From the NCBI RefSeq assembly GCF_011316935.1, contig NZ_WLYS01000001.1, positions 682,001-746,000 on the forward strand: DNA of 64,000 bases. Direction: 5' to 3'. The number at the start of each line of letters is the position of its first letter. The first letter of the stretch is position 1. Position numbers and translations under genes: made by a program. Of this stretch, positions 46,945-56,198 are shown piece by piece. This DNA comes from Sphingobacterium chungjuense. Lineage in GTDB: Bacteria; Bacteroidota; Bacteroidia; Sphingobacteriales; Sphingobacteriaceae. A model generated the notes under the pieces. It did not search any database. It was not told the origin of the DNA and saw nothing but the letters and a program-made list of their open reading frames with translations.

Positions 46945-47653
46945 TACTTGAGCTGACAATCTGACTTTCCAACGCTTTGGAAACCATATTATAGTCAATG
47001 CGCCAGCCTAAGTTTTTGCCGCGCGATCCCGCACGGTAACTCCACCAAGTATAGTTATGTGGCTCTGGATTAAGGTGGCGGAATGAGTCAATAAAGCCTG
47101 ATTCTAAATATTGCTCCATCCATTCGCGCTCTTGCGGCAAAAAGCCGGAAGTATTGGCATTGGACTTGGGATTGTGAATGTCGATCGCACGGTGACAGAT
47201 GTTGAAATCTCCACACACCACGAGCTTGGGTTGTTCTTCAATCAATTTGTTGCTGTACGCCTGAAAATCGTCCAAAAAGCGGTATTTAAATGTCTGGCGA
47301 ATATCGCCAGTCGTTCCCGAAGGGAAATACACGCTCATCACCGATACCTCCTCAAAATCTAGGCGAATCATGCGGCCTTCGAAATCGTAATCTTCATGAC
47401 CGCAACCGTAAACAACTTGCTTTGGTGTTCGGCGGGTGAAGATCGCCGTTCCGCTATAGCCTTTCTTCTGTGCGGGATACCAATAATGTTCGTAACCCAT
47501 TTGTTCCAGATAAAGCAATTCGGGCACCTGATCCGGTGTGGCCTTGATTTCCTGAATGCAGATAACATCCGGCGCAGCCATCTTCAACCATTCGAGCCAG
47601 CCCTTTTTGAGCGCAGCACGTATCCCGTTGACGTTATAGGTGATGATTTTCAT
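46886..47653 (-). CDS. xth: Exodeoxyribonuclease III
   Basis: A 255-residue AP endonuclease and 3' exonuclease of the EEP family, acting in base-excision repair. Motifs seen are YNVNGIRAALKKG, ICIQEIKA (metal-binding Glu), VCGDFNICH, GWRIDYNM and the catalytic His in VHSDHCPTVVEL. It starts three bases after the cyclophilin gene and is the last gene of that minus-strand group. Its 3' end overlaps lipB by 59 bp on the other strand, including the codons of the active-site His. Confidence 0.95.
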   Translation of the reverse strand: MKIITYNVNGIRAALKKGWLEWLKMAAPDVICIQEIKATPDQVPELLYLEQMGYEHYWYPAQKKGYSGTAIFTRRTPKQVVYGCGHEDYDFEGRMIRLDFEEVSVMSVYFPSGTTGDIRQTFKYRFLDDFQAYSNKLIEEQPKLVVCGDFNICHRAIDIHNPKSNANTSGFLPQEREWMEQYLESGFIDSFRHLNPEPHNYTWWSYRAGSRGKNLGWRIDYNMVSKALESQIVSSSIMSEAVHSDHCPTVVELAL

Positions 47654-47656
47654 GGA

Positions 47657-48433
47657 TTATTTCTTGCTGGGCGTTAGGGTGTATTCTTGTGCTGGTGCTT
47701 TAGAAAAAATACTCGAGAAAAAACCTCGTTTTGGCACTGCTCCTAATTCGATTTTCAAAGCTTCATCACGCGTTAGCGTACGCATAGACATCCGTTCGTT
47801 CGCTACTGGACGATCGCGCCCATCAGTTTCTACTTTGGCGATGCTATCAACCGCGTCTAATCCATCAATAATTTCACCATACACCGTGTATTCTCCATCC
47901 AAATGTGGCACGCCACCGACCGTGGTATAGGTTTCACGTTGTTTCGGTGTCAGCTTTTTCTTTAAGCGCATCGTTTCCAACGAATCCAATCCCGCTTCGG
48001 AGAACTTCTTGCCTTGTACCAAGTAGAATTGTGACCCCGAAGATTTCTTTTCTGGATTATTATCGCGCGCAGCGCCAATCGTACCTTTCTTGTGGATGAG
48101 TTGCTCTTGGATTTCTGCAGGCACATCGTAACCGGGACCGCCTTCGCCCAAACTTTGCTTATCGACCGCAAACTTAGACCCCGGATCTCCACCTTGTATC
48201 ATAAACTGATTAATCACGCGGTGAAACAATAGGGAATCGTAAAAATTCGCGCGCACCAATCGCACCATATTATCGCGGTGCAAAGGCGTTTCGTTGTACA
48301 ATTTCAAAATGGCATTGCCTTTTCCCGTCTTGATCTCTACATAATAGTGAGTAGGTGATTGCGCATATATCGCGCTGTTGCTCAATAACAACGCGAAAAC
48401 TAGTAATATCGTGGCCTTAAATAACCTGTGCAT
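47657..48433 (-). CDS. Cyclophilin-type peptidylprolyl isomerase (exported)
   Basis: A 258-residue exported isomerase that speeds proline isomerisation in envelope proteins. It has a signal peptide (RLFKATILLVFALLLSNSAIYA). The cyclophilin domain shows the catalytic region FHRVINQFMIQGGDPG and the substrate-binding SGSQFYLVQG. I chose the ATG at 48433 over a TTG at 48439. It starts inside the end of the upstream hypothetical gene, overlapping it by 17 bp. The C-terminal tail after residue 230 is short and basic. Confidence 0.93.
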   Translation of the reverse strand: MHRLFKATILLVFALLLSNSAIYAQSPTHYYVEIKTGKGNAILKLYNETPLHRDNMVRLVRANFYDSLLFHRVINQFMIQGGDPGSKFAVDKQSLGEGGPGYDVPAEIQEQLIHKKGTIGAARDNNPEKKSSGSQFYLVQGKKFSEAGLDSLETMRLKKKLTPKQRETYTTVGGVPHLDGEYTVYGEIIDGLDAVDSIAKVETDGRDRPVANERMSMRTLTRDEALKIELGAVPKRGFFSSIFSKAPAQEYTLTPSKK

Positions 48434-48764
48434 CTTCAAAATAATCTATGATTAATGATTTGATAATTAATTCTTGTTCCATCAGCGTATAGTTGGGGAT
48501 TGGCTTCACCAATTCCCAGTGCGGCCAACCTTCTTCATCCAAGCCCTTTAGTTCGTAAAAACCCATAGAGCTGAACAAACGGCAGTTAGCGATATGCATC
48601 AGCTCTTCTTTCTGTCTTTTAGAAAATTCCTGCGGGCCCTTGCCCAATTCCTGTACACCGATGAGAAACAACATCACCTTGAGGTCAGGGATATCCATAT
48701 CAAACTGCTCAGCGAGAACCTGTTGCAGATGTGCCCATTTCTTATTTACTTCTCCGGCGTTCAT
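48417..48764 (-). CDS. Conserved hypothetical protein between phosphatase and cyclophilin
   Basis: A 115-residue cytosolic-looking protein that I do not recognise as a named family. It is mainly helical with segments MDIPDLKVMLFLIGVQELG, FSKRQKEELMHIANCRLF and an aromatic stretch GWPHWELVKPIPNYTL. There is no signal peptide or membrane segment. The ATG at 48764 overlaps the phosphatase stop (ATGA), which decides this start over a longer frame from 48794. Its end overlaps the cyclophilin gene by 17 bp. The tight overlap suggests it is a real, translated gene, but no function is inferred. Confidence 0.78.
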   Translation of the reverse strand: MNAGEVNKKWAHLQQVLAEQFDMDIPDLKVMLFLIGVQELGKGPQEFSKRQKEELMHIANCRLFSSMGFYELKGLDEEGWPHWELVKPIPNYTLMEQELIIKSLIIDYFEDAQVI

Positions 48765-49219
48765 GCTTTGTCCTCCTGCTTTTCGGATTGCCAAGTTTTC
48801 AACAAGACTCGCGCTTGTGCAGCAATCATATCGTATACCGGCTCAAACATCGTATCATCGAAATACGGATCGGGCACTTCGCCTTCTGGCAAGAACAAAG
48901 TTACTTTCTCGCGTTGTTCATCCGTTTTAGCTTGTTTAATCACATCGCGGTAATTTTGCCGATCCATCATCAGAATCTTATCAAAGCGATCGAACATATT
49001 CGGTTGAAACCATTGCGCTTGCTGCGTAGATATATCCAATCCATAGCTTTTTGCTGTCGCGATGGAGCGTCGGTCTGGCGCTTGGCCAACATGCCAATCG
49101 CCCGTTCCGGCAGAATCTACCTGCCAATCTAATCCTTCTTTATCGATCAATGCTTGCATAATACCATGCGCCAAAGGCGAACGGCAAATATTACCCAAGC
49201 ATACCATTAATATCTTCAT
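48761..49219 (-). CDS. Low-molecular-weight protein-tyrosine-phosphatase
   Basis: A 152-residue cytosolic phosphatase. The P-loop with the CX5R catalytic motif is at the start (VCLGNICRSPLAHG). The general-acid aspartate is in EVPDPYFDDTMFEPVYDMI. Length matches the family. It is first of the minus-strand group phosphatase, unknown, cyclophilin, xth. Substrates could be tyrosine-phosphorylated proteins, or it may serve in capsule regulation, but no tyrosine kinase lies nearby. Confidence 0.93.
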   Translation of the reverse strand: MKILMVCLGNICRSPLAHGIMQALIDKEGLDWQVDSAGTGDWHVGQAPDRRSIATAKSYGLDISTQQAQWFQPNMFDRFDKILMMDRQNYRDVIKQAKTDEQREKVTLFLPEGEVPDPYFDDTMFEPVYDMIAAQARVLLKTWQSEKQEDKA

Positions 49220-49306
49220 GTATTGCTAGTCCATTTTTGTTGGTGATCGAAATTACTACATTATGCGGAGATATTATAATTCCGCTGCCGCAATGGCCTA
49301 ATTTGT

Positions 49307-49342
49307 CAAAAACAAGAAAGCCTCCCTGTTCTGGGGAGGCTC
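49307..49342 (-). terminator. Intrinsic terminator of the degP-like gene
   Basis: Arms AGCCTCCC (49319-49326) and GGGAGGCT (49334-49341) pair perfectly. On the minus strand they are followed by TTCTTGTTTTTGAC. The hairpin begins 30 bp after the stop at 49371. Confidence 0.8.
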
Positions 49343-49370
49343 TTCCATTGGGATGGAAACTATCTACTTT

Positions 49371-50930
49371 TTATCGTTGCAAGGGCACATTCATTTCACG
49401 AATGCTTCCTCTACGTGGCACCGCCACGATGTTAATCATATTTCTACGTGTATTAGATAAAGCACTTTCTACATCATCTACGTTGTTCACTGGTTTACCA
49501 TTGATTTCGGTGATCACTAAACCAGCCTCATAACCAAAGTACTCGAACAATCCACCACGGTGTACCTGTGCGATCGTAACACCAGAATTGACACCCAATT
49601 CTTTTTTCTTCGCATCGGTTGCTGGCACAAAGCTAGCTCCTAGTTTATTAAAGATTTCCGCACCGCTAGCCGATCCACTTTCAGATTCTGCGGCTGTTTT
49701 GGTTTCCTCACCTTTTAAGGTAATCGTAACGTCTTTCTCTTTTTTGTCGCGTTTGTACGTCAATTTCACTTTATCACCCGGGCGAAGTCTCGCTACGCGC
49801 TCTTGTAAATCTGGAGTCGATTCAATCGTACGTCCTTCGATTTTTGTCAGCACGTCACCACGTTTGATACCTGCGGCTTCTGCTGCACCACCTTTCACCA
49901 CATCTCTTACATAAAGACCGGATACATCATCAATACCGAACTCTTCGCGAGTTGCTGCATTGATTTCCGTGAAAGTAACACCTACATAACCACGTTTTAC
50001 GCTACCAAATTCTTTGAAATCATCCAATACTTTTTTGGCTAAGTTGATCGGAATAGCAAAACCATAACCAGCGTATACGCCCGTTGGAGAAGCAATAGCC
50101 GAGTTGATCGCGACCAATTCGCCGCGTGCATTTACCAAAGCACCACCACTATTACCACGGTTTATCACCGCATCCGTTTGAATAAAGGATTCAATCGCCG
50201 TATTAACCATCAGCTCTTGCTGTTCCTGCGGACTACCAAATCCACGTGGACGTTGTTGTTGCTGTTGCGATTCACCCAAAATACCGATTTGACGACCTTT
50301 TGCACTTACAATACCGGCGGTAACTGTCGATTCTAAACCAAGTGGATAACCAACGGCTAAAACCCACTCACCTACTTGCACATTATCTGAATCGCCTAGT
50401 TTTACGATTGGCAAATTGCTGCCGCTAACTTTGATTAATGCTAAATCCGTATTGGCATCACGACCAATCACTTTCGCTTCAAACGTACGTTTGTCGGTCA
50501 GTTTTACTTCAATCTTGTCTGCATCTTGTACCACGTGATTATTCGTCACGATATAACCGTCTGGCGAGATAATCACACCAGATCCTGATCCGGTAGATTG
50601 ACGTGGTTGCTGCTGTCTGCGTTGTTGCGGCATACCAAAGAACTCTTCGAAAAGATCAAACGGTTCACCGCCGCCACGTTGCGAACCTTTTGCTGTAGAC
50701 GTGACTGTAATATGTACCACTCCCGGTGTCACGGCTGCTGCTGCTTGTGTAAAATCTGGATTTCCGGTAGAAGACATAATCTCTGCACCCGGATTATTTG
50801 CATAAAAAACTTTCTGCTGTTCTTCGAAAGTCATCCGATCCAGCTGCCGGTTCTCGAAGAGCTTATAGCCCCCCAATGCGATAGCTCCTCCTATCGCCGC
50901 TACTAACAATGTTGCTCCTATTTTTTTCAT
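49371..50930 (-). CDS. DegP/HtrA-type periplasmic serine protease
   Basis: A 519-residue envelope protease and chaperone. The N-terminal hydrophobic segment (about 4-21) is a signal peptide or anchor. The trypsin-like domain has the triad His in VTNNHVV, Asp in DANTDLALIKV, and Ser in NRGNSGGALV. A glutamine-rich loop (PQQRRQQQPRQ) lies before it and another (SQQQQQRPRG) in the middle. Two PDZ domains follow (about 320-415 and 430-519). The ATG at 50930 is preferred over one at 50963 because the basic-hydrophobic signal starts there. A good promoter lies 65 bp upstream. Confidence 0.95.
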   Translation of the reverse strand: MKKIGATLLVAAIGGAIALGGYKLFENRQLDRMTFEEQQKVFYANNPGAEIMSSTGNPDFTQAAAAVTPGVVHITVTSTAKGSQRGGGEPFDLFEEFFGMPQQRRQQQPRQSTGSGSGVIISPDGYIVTNNHVVQDADKIEVKLTDKRTFEAKVIGRDANTDLALIKVSGSNLPIVKLGDSDNVQVGEWVLAVGYPLGLESTVTAGIVSAKGRQIGILGESQQQQQRPRGFGSPQEQQELMVNTAIESFIQTDAVINRGNSGGALVNARGELVAINSAIASPTGVYAGYGFAIPINLAKKVLDDFKEFGSVKRGYVGVTFTEINAATREEFGIDDVSGLYVRDVVKGGAAEAAGIKRGDVLTKIEGRTIESTPDLQERVARLRPGDKVKLTYKRDKKEKDVTITLKGEETKTAAESESGSASGAEIFNKLGASFVPATDAKKKELGVNSGVTIAQVHRGGLFEYFGYEAGLVITEINGKPVNNVDDVESALSNTRRNMINIVAVPRRGSIREMNVPLQR

Positions 50931-50994
50931 AATGATTTTAATTCTTGAAACATAAATAAACACCGCTACTAATCCGATGATATTTTGATTAAGT

Positions 50995-51027
50995 CAAATG
51001 TAATACCATGCGGCCTGCTGGTACAAG
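50995..51027 (-). promoter_or_regulatory. Bacteroidota promoter for the DegP-type gene
   Basis: On the minus strand CTTG (51027-51024) is followed after 21 bases by TACATTTG (51002-50995), a full -7 match. The start codon lies 65 bp downstream, leaving an untranslated leader of about 60 bases. Confidence 0.6.
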
Positions 51028-51092
51028 TTTTGTCAGTTAAATAATGTTAATCAAAAACGCATTTGATGCGCTTTTAACAAGATTTAACCATA

Positions 51093-51125
51093 TTGGTCTC
51101 TTTTGTAACAAGATTATTAAATTTG
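51093..51125 (+). promoter_or_regulatory. Candidate promoter for dapF
   Basis: TTG at 51093-51095 is followed after 22 bases by TAAATTTG (51118-51125), a full -7 match with a spacer one base longer than usual. The dapF ATG lies 19 bp downstream. It is divergent from the DegP promoter. Confidence 0.45.
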
Positions 51126-51143
51126 TACCATATTTTAAAGGAC

Positions 51144-51938
51144 ATGAGCAGAAAAATTGCATTCTCTAAATATCAAGGCGCAGGCAACGATTTTATCTTA
51201 ATAGATAACCGTAATTACGATTTTGACCATAACAACCATGATTTAGTGTCCAAAATGTGTGATCGCCGTTTTGGTATCGGCGCTGATGGTCTTATGCTAT
51301 TGGAGTATACAAAAAATTCTGATATTTCGACCGATTTCGACATGATTTACTATAATGCCGACGGTCAAAAAGGTTCGATGTGTGGCAATGGCGGACGCTG
51401 TATTGTTGCTTTTGCGCGTGATCTTGGCGTTATCAAGCAAGACACTGTCTTTATGGCAGTTGACGGCTTACATCATGCCAATATCCAAGGCGATCAAGTA
51501 CAACTTGGCATGATAGACGTAAACAATTTCGTTCGCGATGGCGAAGCGTACATCTTGCAAACTGGATCTCCGCACTATGTTGAATTCGTATCCGAACTGG
51601 CAGACTTAGATGTCTTCACAGTCGGCGGGGCGATCCGAAATAATGAAACCTACAAAACCGACGGTATCAACGTAAACTTTGTGGAGAAAGAAGGAGAAGA
51701 TGCCTATTTCTGTCGTACTTTCGAACGCGGTGTAGAAGATGAAACATTTGCTTGTGGTACTGGCGCGACGGCCGCAGCGATGGCCATTGCCCTGCAAGAA
51801 CAACGAGAAGGACATCAAAAAATTGGCATTCGTGTATTAGGTGGCCAATTACGCATTGCCTTCGACAAGCAAGGAGATTCATTTACCAATGTCTGGTTAC
51901 ACGGCCCTGCCAAATCGGTATTTCAGGGCGAATTTTAA
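51144..51938 (+). CDS. dapF: Diaminopimelate epimerase
   Basis: A 264-residue epimerase that converts LL- to meso-diaminopimelate for peptidoglycan and lysine. The two active-site cysteines are seen in MCGNGGRCIVAFAR and FACGTGATAAAMA. The N-terminus FSKYQGAGNDFILIDNR is typical. The ATG at 51144 is chosen over an upstream frame from 51093, which would include the promoter. It is followed at 61 bp by the SNF2 gene in the same direction. Confidence 0.96.
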   Translation: MSRKIAFSKYQGAGNDFILIDNRNYDFDHNNHDLVSKMCDRRFGIGADGLMLLEYTKNSDISTDFDMIYYNADGQKGSMCGNGGRCIVAFARDLGVIKQDTVFMAVDGLHHANIQGDQVQLGMIDVNNFVRDGEAYILQTGSPHYVEFVSELADLDVFTVGGAIRNNETYKTDGINVNFVEKEGEDAYFCRTFERGVEDETFACGTGATAAAMAIALQEQREGHQKIGIRVLGGQLRIAFDKQGDSFTNVWLHGPAKSVFQGEF

Positions 51939-51999
51939 ACTCTAGCAGGAGAATGGTATATTAGTGGTCTTTTTTGCGAGACAGCACTACAATCATTTC

Positions 52000-54885
52000 A
52001 TGCAGCAAGTTGATTCCAATCTTCCTTTTCGTTTAATTTACTCTTTGGGTGAGCACCCTTATTTGGGCTACCTTATCGAGCCGCATGTGGTGCAGCTCAA
52101 TAGCAATGGATCGCTATCACTCACGTACAAAAGAGTGTTTAGCAATACGGCTGCCGAGTACGCTGCAGGACTATCTGATGCGGATATGGAGATGATTCGC
52201 TTGCTCGATGAAGTCGAGCAGACGCATATCATCAAGCGGTATCACAAAAAACCGATTCGTCCGGCAGATTACTTCACCAAGATATTCGATCAAAAAATAT
52301 ATCAGTTTGTTCGCCCCAAGATCGAGCAACGACTGCTCAAGGTGCTCGACAAACTCCAAGGCCGTCCGCTCTATCTGATGAGCAAAAAAGATGGTTACCC
52401 GGCTGAAACGAGATTGGAAATTGCGCAAGAGCCTGCCTCTATCCTATTTCATTTCAGAAGAAATGAAGAAGAAACGCGCTATTTCCCGACCATCAAATAC
52501 CAAGGACACCGCATGGAGTTTATGTATAAAGATGCAAGTGTCATTATACAAGAACAAGCTTGGTTGTTACTCGAAGGCACCCTGTATCATTTTGATCAGC
52601 CACTGGATGGCAAAAAGCTCAGTCCATTCTTACAGAAGCGTTTTATATCGGTCCCTCGCAGTACGGAGAAGAAGTATTTTGAAACCTTCGTGACCAATCT
52701 CATCGAACGCCACAATGTCTACGCCGAAGGTTTTGATATCAAAACGATGAAGGAAGATGCCATACCCATCTTAACCATTCGCTACGCGGAAGGACAGGCG
52801 CCACAAGTAGAGTTGAGCTTTCGCTATGGCGACTACACCTTTCCGCCTAGCATCGAGCGCTCCATCACCGTTCGTTTGCAACACGATGAGGAACAAGATA
52901 CGTACACCTTCACCCGAATCAAACGATCCGTGAAATGGGAGCAGAAACAAGAAAATGCGCTGATAGAATTGGGTTTACAATCCAAAGATCGCCTCTTCGG
53001 CTCTTTCGGTGTAGCCGCTGCTTCAGGTGAACACAGCTTTTCGATCTTCGAGTGGTTGAACAAGCATATCGAACAGTTAGAAGCATTGGGCTTTGTCGTC
53101 GAGCAACAAACCGGCGCGAAACGTTTTTTCTTAGGTTTGGCTAGCGTCGACATGACGGTAGAGGAGAACAATGATTGGTTTGATCTACAAGCTTTCGTTT
53201 CCTTTGGGCCATACAAAATACCATTCGTGCAATTGCGCGATCATATTCTCAATAGGATTCACGAATTCGTCTTGCCCAACGGCGAGATTGCCGTGATTCC
53301 CGAAGCTTGGTTTGCACAGTACGAGCATTTGTTTCATTTCTCCCACTCCACCGATGGGTTGAAACTGAATAGAATGCATGTCGGTATTCTCCAAGACATC
53401 AGCGAACATGCGATGGTTTCTTTCCAACGTAAATTGGAGAAATTGAACTCGTTTGAAGAGATTGAGCAGATGCCGCCGCCGATGCATTTCAAAGGACAAT
53501 TACGCGCATATCAGCAGGCGGGCTACAATTGGTTTCACTTCTTGCAGCAATACCGTTTTGGTGGTATTCTGGCGGATGATATGGGATTGGGTAAGACCGT
53601 ACAGACCATTGCGCTATTGCAACGGCAAAAAGAAAACCGTGCCGAAGGCGAGCATGCGGTCACCTCTTTGCTGATTTTGCCCACCTCGTTGCTCTACAAC
53701 TGGCAGAAGGAAGCTGCCCGTTTTGCGCCAAAACTCCGAGTGCTCTTACATACGGGTTATGCACGTACTAAAGATTCTTTTACGTTTACACACTATGATC
53801 TGGTGATTACGACCTATGGTGTAGTCAGAAGTGATGAGGCGTTGTTTAGCGCATTCTTCTTCGATTACATCATTCTCGATGAAAGTCAGCACATCAAAAA
53901 TCCGCGATCGAAATCGTTTAAAGCTATCAAAACTTTGCGTAGCAAACATCGCTTGGCACTCACGGGTACACCGATTGAAAATTCGGTAGCCGACCTTTGG
54001 ACGCAGATGCACTTTTCGAATCCCGGATTATTGGGCAATTACCACTATTTCCAAGAGGAATTTGTGATTCCGATCGAGAAAAAGAAAGATGAGGACCGTG
54101 CGCAACGGCTGCAAGCGATGATCAAACCATTCATCCTGCGCCGCACGAAGAATCAGGTGGCTACGGAACTGCCTTCCAAAACGGAGCAGATCGTGTATTG
54201 CGCCATGAATGATAAACAAGCGGAGTTGTACGATAGCACGAAATCGGCTTATCGCAATGTATTGTTGGACGGGCCTGCGCCAGGCGAAAACAGTCAGATG
54301 ACTTTGTTGCAGGGTTTGATGAAATTGCGGCAGCTGGCCAATCATCCGCATATGGTAGATCAGGAATACGCCGACGGCTCGGGAAAATTTGATGCTGTAC
54401 TGGAAATGTTGGAATCCGTACCTACCCAAGATAGCAAGATTTTGATCTTCTCTCAGTTTGTGAAGCATTTGGATATTTTTCGCCAGCATTTCGACCGCAA
54501 GAAAACGAAATACGCATACTTGGATGGTGGCACGAAAGATCGTGAAGCGGCGGTGAATCAGTTTAAAAACGATGCGGAAACACGCATCTTTCTGATTTCG
54601 ATCAAAGCTGGTGGCGTGGGTCTAAATCTGACAGAAGCGGATTATGTGTTTATTCTGGATCCGTGGTGGAATCCGGCGGTAGAGCAGCAAGCCATTGACC
54701 GCAGCCACCGCATTGGCCAAGAGCGCAATGTCTTTATCTACCGCTTCATCAGCAAAGATAGCGTAGAAGAAAAGATCGTATCCTTACAGAACCGCAAAAA
54801 GAAACTCTCTTCCGCGCTAATCACCACAGAAGAGAGTTTCGTCAAATCCTTATCCCGCGAGGACCTAAGTATCCTCTTAGAGTAA
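52000..54885 (+). CDS. SNF2-family DNA-dependent ATPase/helicase
   Basis: A 961-residue SNF2 protein. The N-terminal half (about 1-490) is a low-similarity region, perhaps a bacterial SNF2-associated domain. The ATPase core has Walker A in ADDMGLGKTVQTIAL, the DESQ box in DYIILDESQHIKN, motif III ALTGTPIENSVADLW and C-terminal motifs VGLNLTEADYVFILDPWWNP and QQAIDRSHRIGQ. Bacterial members probably move protein-DNA complexes or RNA polymerase; the role here is unknown. The frame opens at a GTG at 51964, but the ATG at 52000 is a more usual start. It is convergent with serB, with five bases between stop codons. Confidence 0.92.
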   Translation: MQQVDSNLPFRLIYSLGEHPYLGYLIEPHVVQLNSNGSLSLTYKRVFSNTAAEYAAGLSDADMEMIRLLDEVEQTHIIKRYHKKPIRPADYFTKIFDQKIYQFVRPKIEQRLLKVLDKLQGRPLYLMSKKDGYPAETRLEIAQEPASILFHFRRNEEETRYFPTIKYQGHRMEFMYKDASVIIQEQAWLLLEGTLYHFDQPLDGKKLSPFLQKRFISVPRSTEKKYFETFVTNLIERHNVYAEGFDIKTMKEDAIPILTIRYAEGQAPQVELSFRYGDYTFPPSIERSITVRLQHDEEQDTYTFTRIKRSVKWEQKQENALIELGLQSKDRLFGSFGVAAASGEHSFSIFEWLNKHIEQLEALGFVVEQQTGAKRFFLGLASVDMTVEENNDWFDLQAFVSFGPYKIPFVQLRDHILNRIHEFVLPNGEIAVIPEAWFAQYEHLFHFSHSTDGLKLNRMHVGILQDISEHAMVSFQRKLEKLNSFEEIEQMPPPMHFKGQLRAYQQAGYNWFHFLQQYRFGGILADDMGLGKTVQTIALLQRQKENRAEGEHAVTSLLILPTSLLYNWQKEAARFAPKLRVLLHTGYARTKDSFTFTHYDLVITTYGVVRSDEALFSAFFFDYIILDESQHIKNPRSKSFKAIKTLRSKHRLALTGTPIENSVADLWTQMHFSNPGLLGNYHYFQEEFVIPIEKKKDEDRAQRLQAMIKPFILRRTKNQVATELPSKTEQIVYCAMNDKQAELYDSTKSAYRNVLLDGPAPGENSQMTLLQGLMKLRQLANHPHMVDQEYADGSGKFDAVLEMLESVPTQDSKILIFSQFVKHLDIFRQHFDRKKTKYAYLDGGTKDREAAVNQFKNDAETRIFLISIKAGGVGLNLTEADYVFILDPWWNPAVEQQAIDRSHRIGQERNVFIYRFISKDSVEEKIVSLQNRKKKLSSALITTEESFVKSLSREDLSILLE
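54796..54840 (-). terminator. Terminator for serB embedded antisense in the SNF2 3' end
   Basis: Perfect 11-base arms GAAACTCTCTT (54801-54811) and AAGAGAGTTTC (54830-54840) surround an 18-base loop. On the minus strand the hairpin is followed by TTTTT (54800-54796). It lies within SNF2 coding sequence and 50 bp past the serB stop at 54891. Confidence 0.6.
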
Positions 54886-54890
54886 TCGGC

Positions 54891-56186
54891 TTATTTGTAT
54901 AGTATTCGGAACTTGATCGTATTATCGATCTGCTTGAGTTGTTTCAACATCTCTTTATCATACTGTGCGTCCACATCGGTGATGGCATAGCCAATGGCAT
55001 CTTTTGTCATCAAAAACTGGGAGAAAATATTGACTTCATTCTCTGCGTACACCTTATTGATCTGCGCCATAATGCCCGGTACATTCTTGTGAATGTGTAT
55101 CAGGCGATGCGCATGTTTCAACTTTGGTAAAGTCATGGCCGGGAAATTGCGACTCATATAGGTATCGCCATGATTGATGAAGTCTGCCATCCGACGTGGA
55201 ATAAATTCGGCATTGCGTTTTTTTTGTCGTTTATCATCAAAGATGACCACGCCTTTTTCGCAACATACCGTGCGTGACACATTGCCTTTTACATCACCTA
55301 GATAGCCTAATACTTTGAGCTTATTCGCACGACGGAGCTGATCGGGATCTACTGTGACATTATCTCCCAGAAGCAACATGCCGACATCCTTCACGTATTT
55401 CTCCTCAAAGCTGTCTTTGATACGAACCGAAAAGCCATCATTCTTCAATATCTCGGCGGCCACATTAGGTACATTGCCAATGATCAGACATAAAATTCGA
55501 TTTTTCGGATACGAGATCGCACGTGGTAAATCATTGACATACAAAAACTCATCAAAACTTGGCGTGACGTGATCCGCCTTTTCGGTAACAGATTGCCGCG
55601 CAATATTCTCCGTAAAAGCATAGAATCGTTCGATCAATCCAGACTCCTTCAACTGAAAATCAGAATAACCATCGCCAATACCAAACAAACGGCCTTGTAC
55701 GTTGAGTTCTTTCAACAATTTTACCTTTCCCCCTTCATCAGAAAGTGGATTGGTATCGTCATAGCCTACAATATTGCCTTCGTCATCAAATAAGAAGGTG
55801 TTGGCATAAATATTTTCGGTCTTGATACCGTAGGGCGCCACGACGGGCGTAATAAACTCCTTAAATCCACCAGATACAATCCATGCCGTATCGGCATTGG
55901 CTTGAAAGAAAGCACGATTGCGATCGAAGGATTTGGAAACCTTCTTTTTGAGGTGTTTGATCAATTGATCTAGATGAGTTCTATTTGCTTTTAGCAAACT
56001 GATGCGGCCAGTAAGGCTTTCGCGAAAGGAGATCTTTCCTTCCATCGCCAAATTGGTATAGCGTTCTATTTCGCGGTATACGGTTTCTTGTTCGGGACTT
56101 CCTTCTAGTGATATTCTGGCTAATTCGTCCAGCGCTTCTACTTGTGTAAATGTGCTGTCGAAATCAATGATATAATAATTTTTCAC
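54891..56186 (-). CDS. Phosphoserine phosphatase fused to SerA-like remnant and ACT domain
   Basis: A 431-residue fusion. The HAD phosphatase domain (about 1-215) has DFDSTFT (DxDxT), SGGFKEFI and IGDGYSDFQL, matching phosphoserine phosphatase. It is followed by a region (about 225-345) resembling the substrate-binding part of D-3-phosphoglycerate dehydrogenase, with segments SYPKNRILCLIIGNVPNVAA and FINHGDTYMSRNFPAMTLP but no NAD-binding Rossmann motif. An ACT domain ends the chain (about 355-431). The likely role is the last step of serine synthesis, perhaps serine-regulated through ACT. Start is a GTG at 56186. The SDR gene lies 12 bp upstream in the same operon. Confidence 0.85.
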   Translation of the reverse strand: MKNYYIIDFDSTFTQVEALDELARISLEGSPEQETVYREIERYTNLAMEGKISFRESLTGRISLLKANRTHLDQLIKHLKKKVSKSFDRNRAFFQANADTAWIVSGGFKEFITPVVAPYGIKTENIYANTFLFDDEGNIVGYDDTNPLSDEGGKVKLLKELNVQGRLFGIGDGYSDFQLKESGLIERFYAFTENIARQSVTEKADHVTPSFDEFLYVNDLPRAISYPKNRILCLIIGNVPNVAAEILKNDGFSVRIKDSFEEKYVKDVGMLLLGDNVTVDPDQLRRANKLKVLGYLGDVKGNVSRTVCCEKGVVIFDDKRQKKRNAEFIPRRMADFINHGDTYMSRNFPAMTLPKLKHAHRLIHIHKNVPGIMAQINKVYAENEVNIFSQFLMTKDAIGYAITDVDAQYDKEMLKQLKQIDNTIKFRILYK

Positions 56187-56198
56187 GCTCCGTATGGA

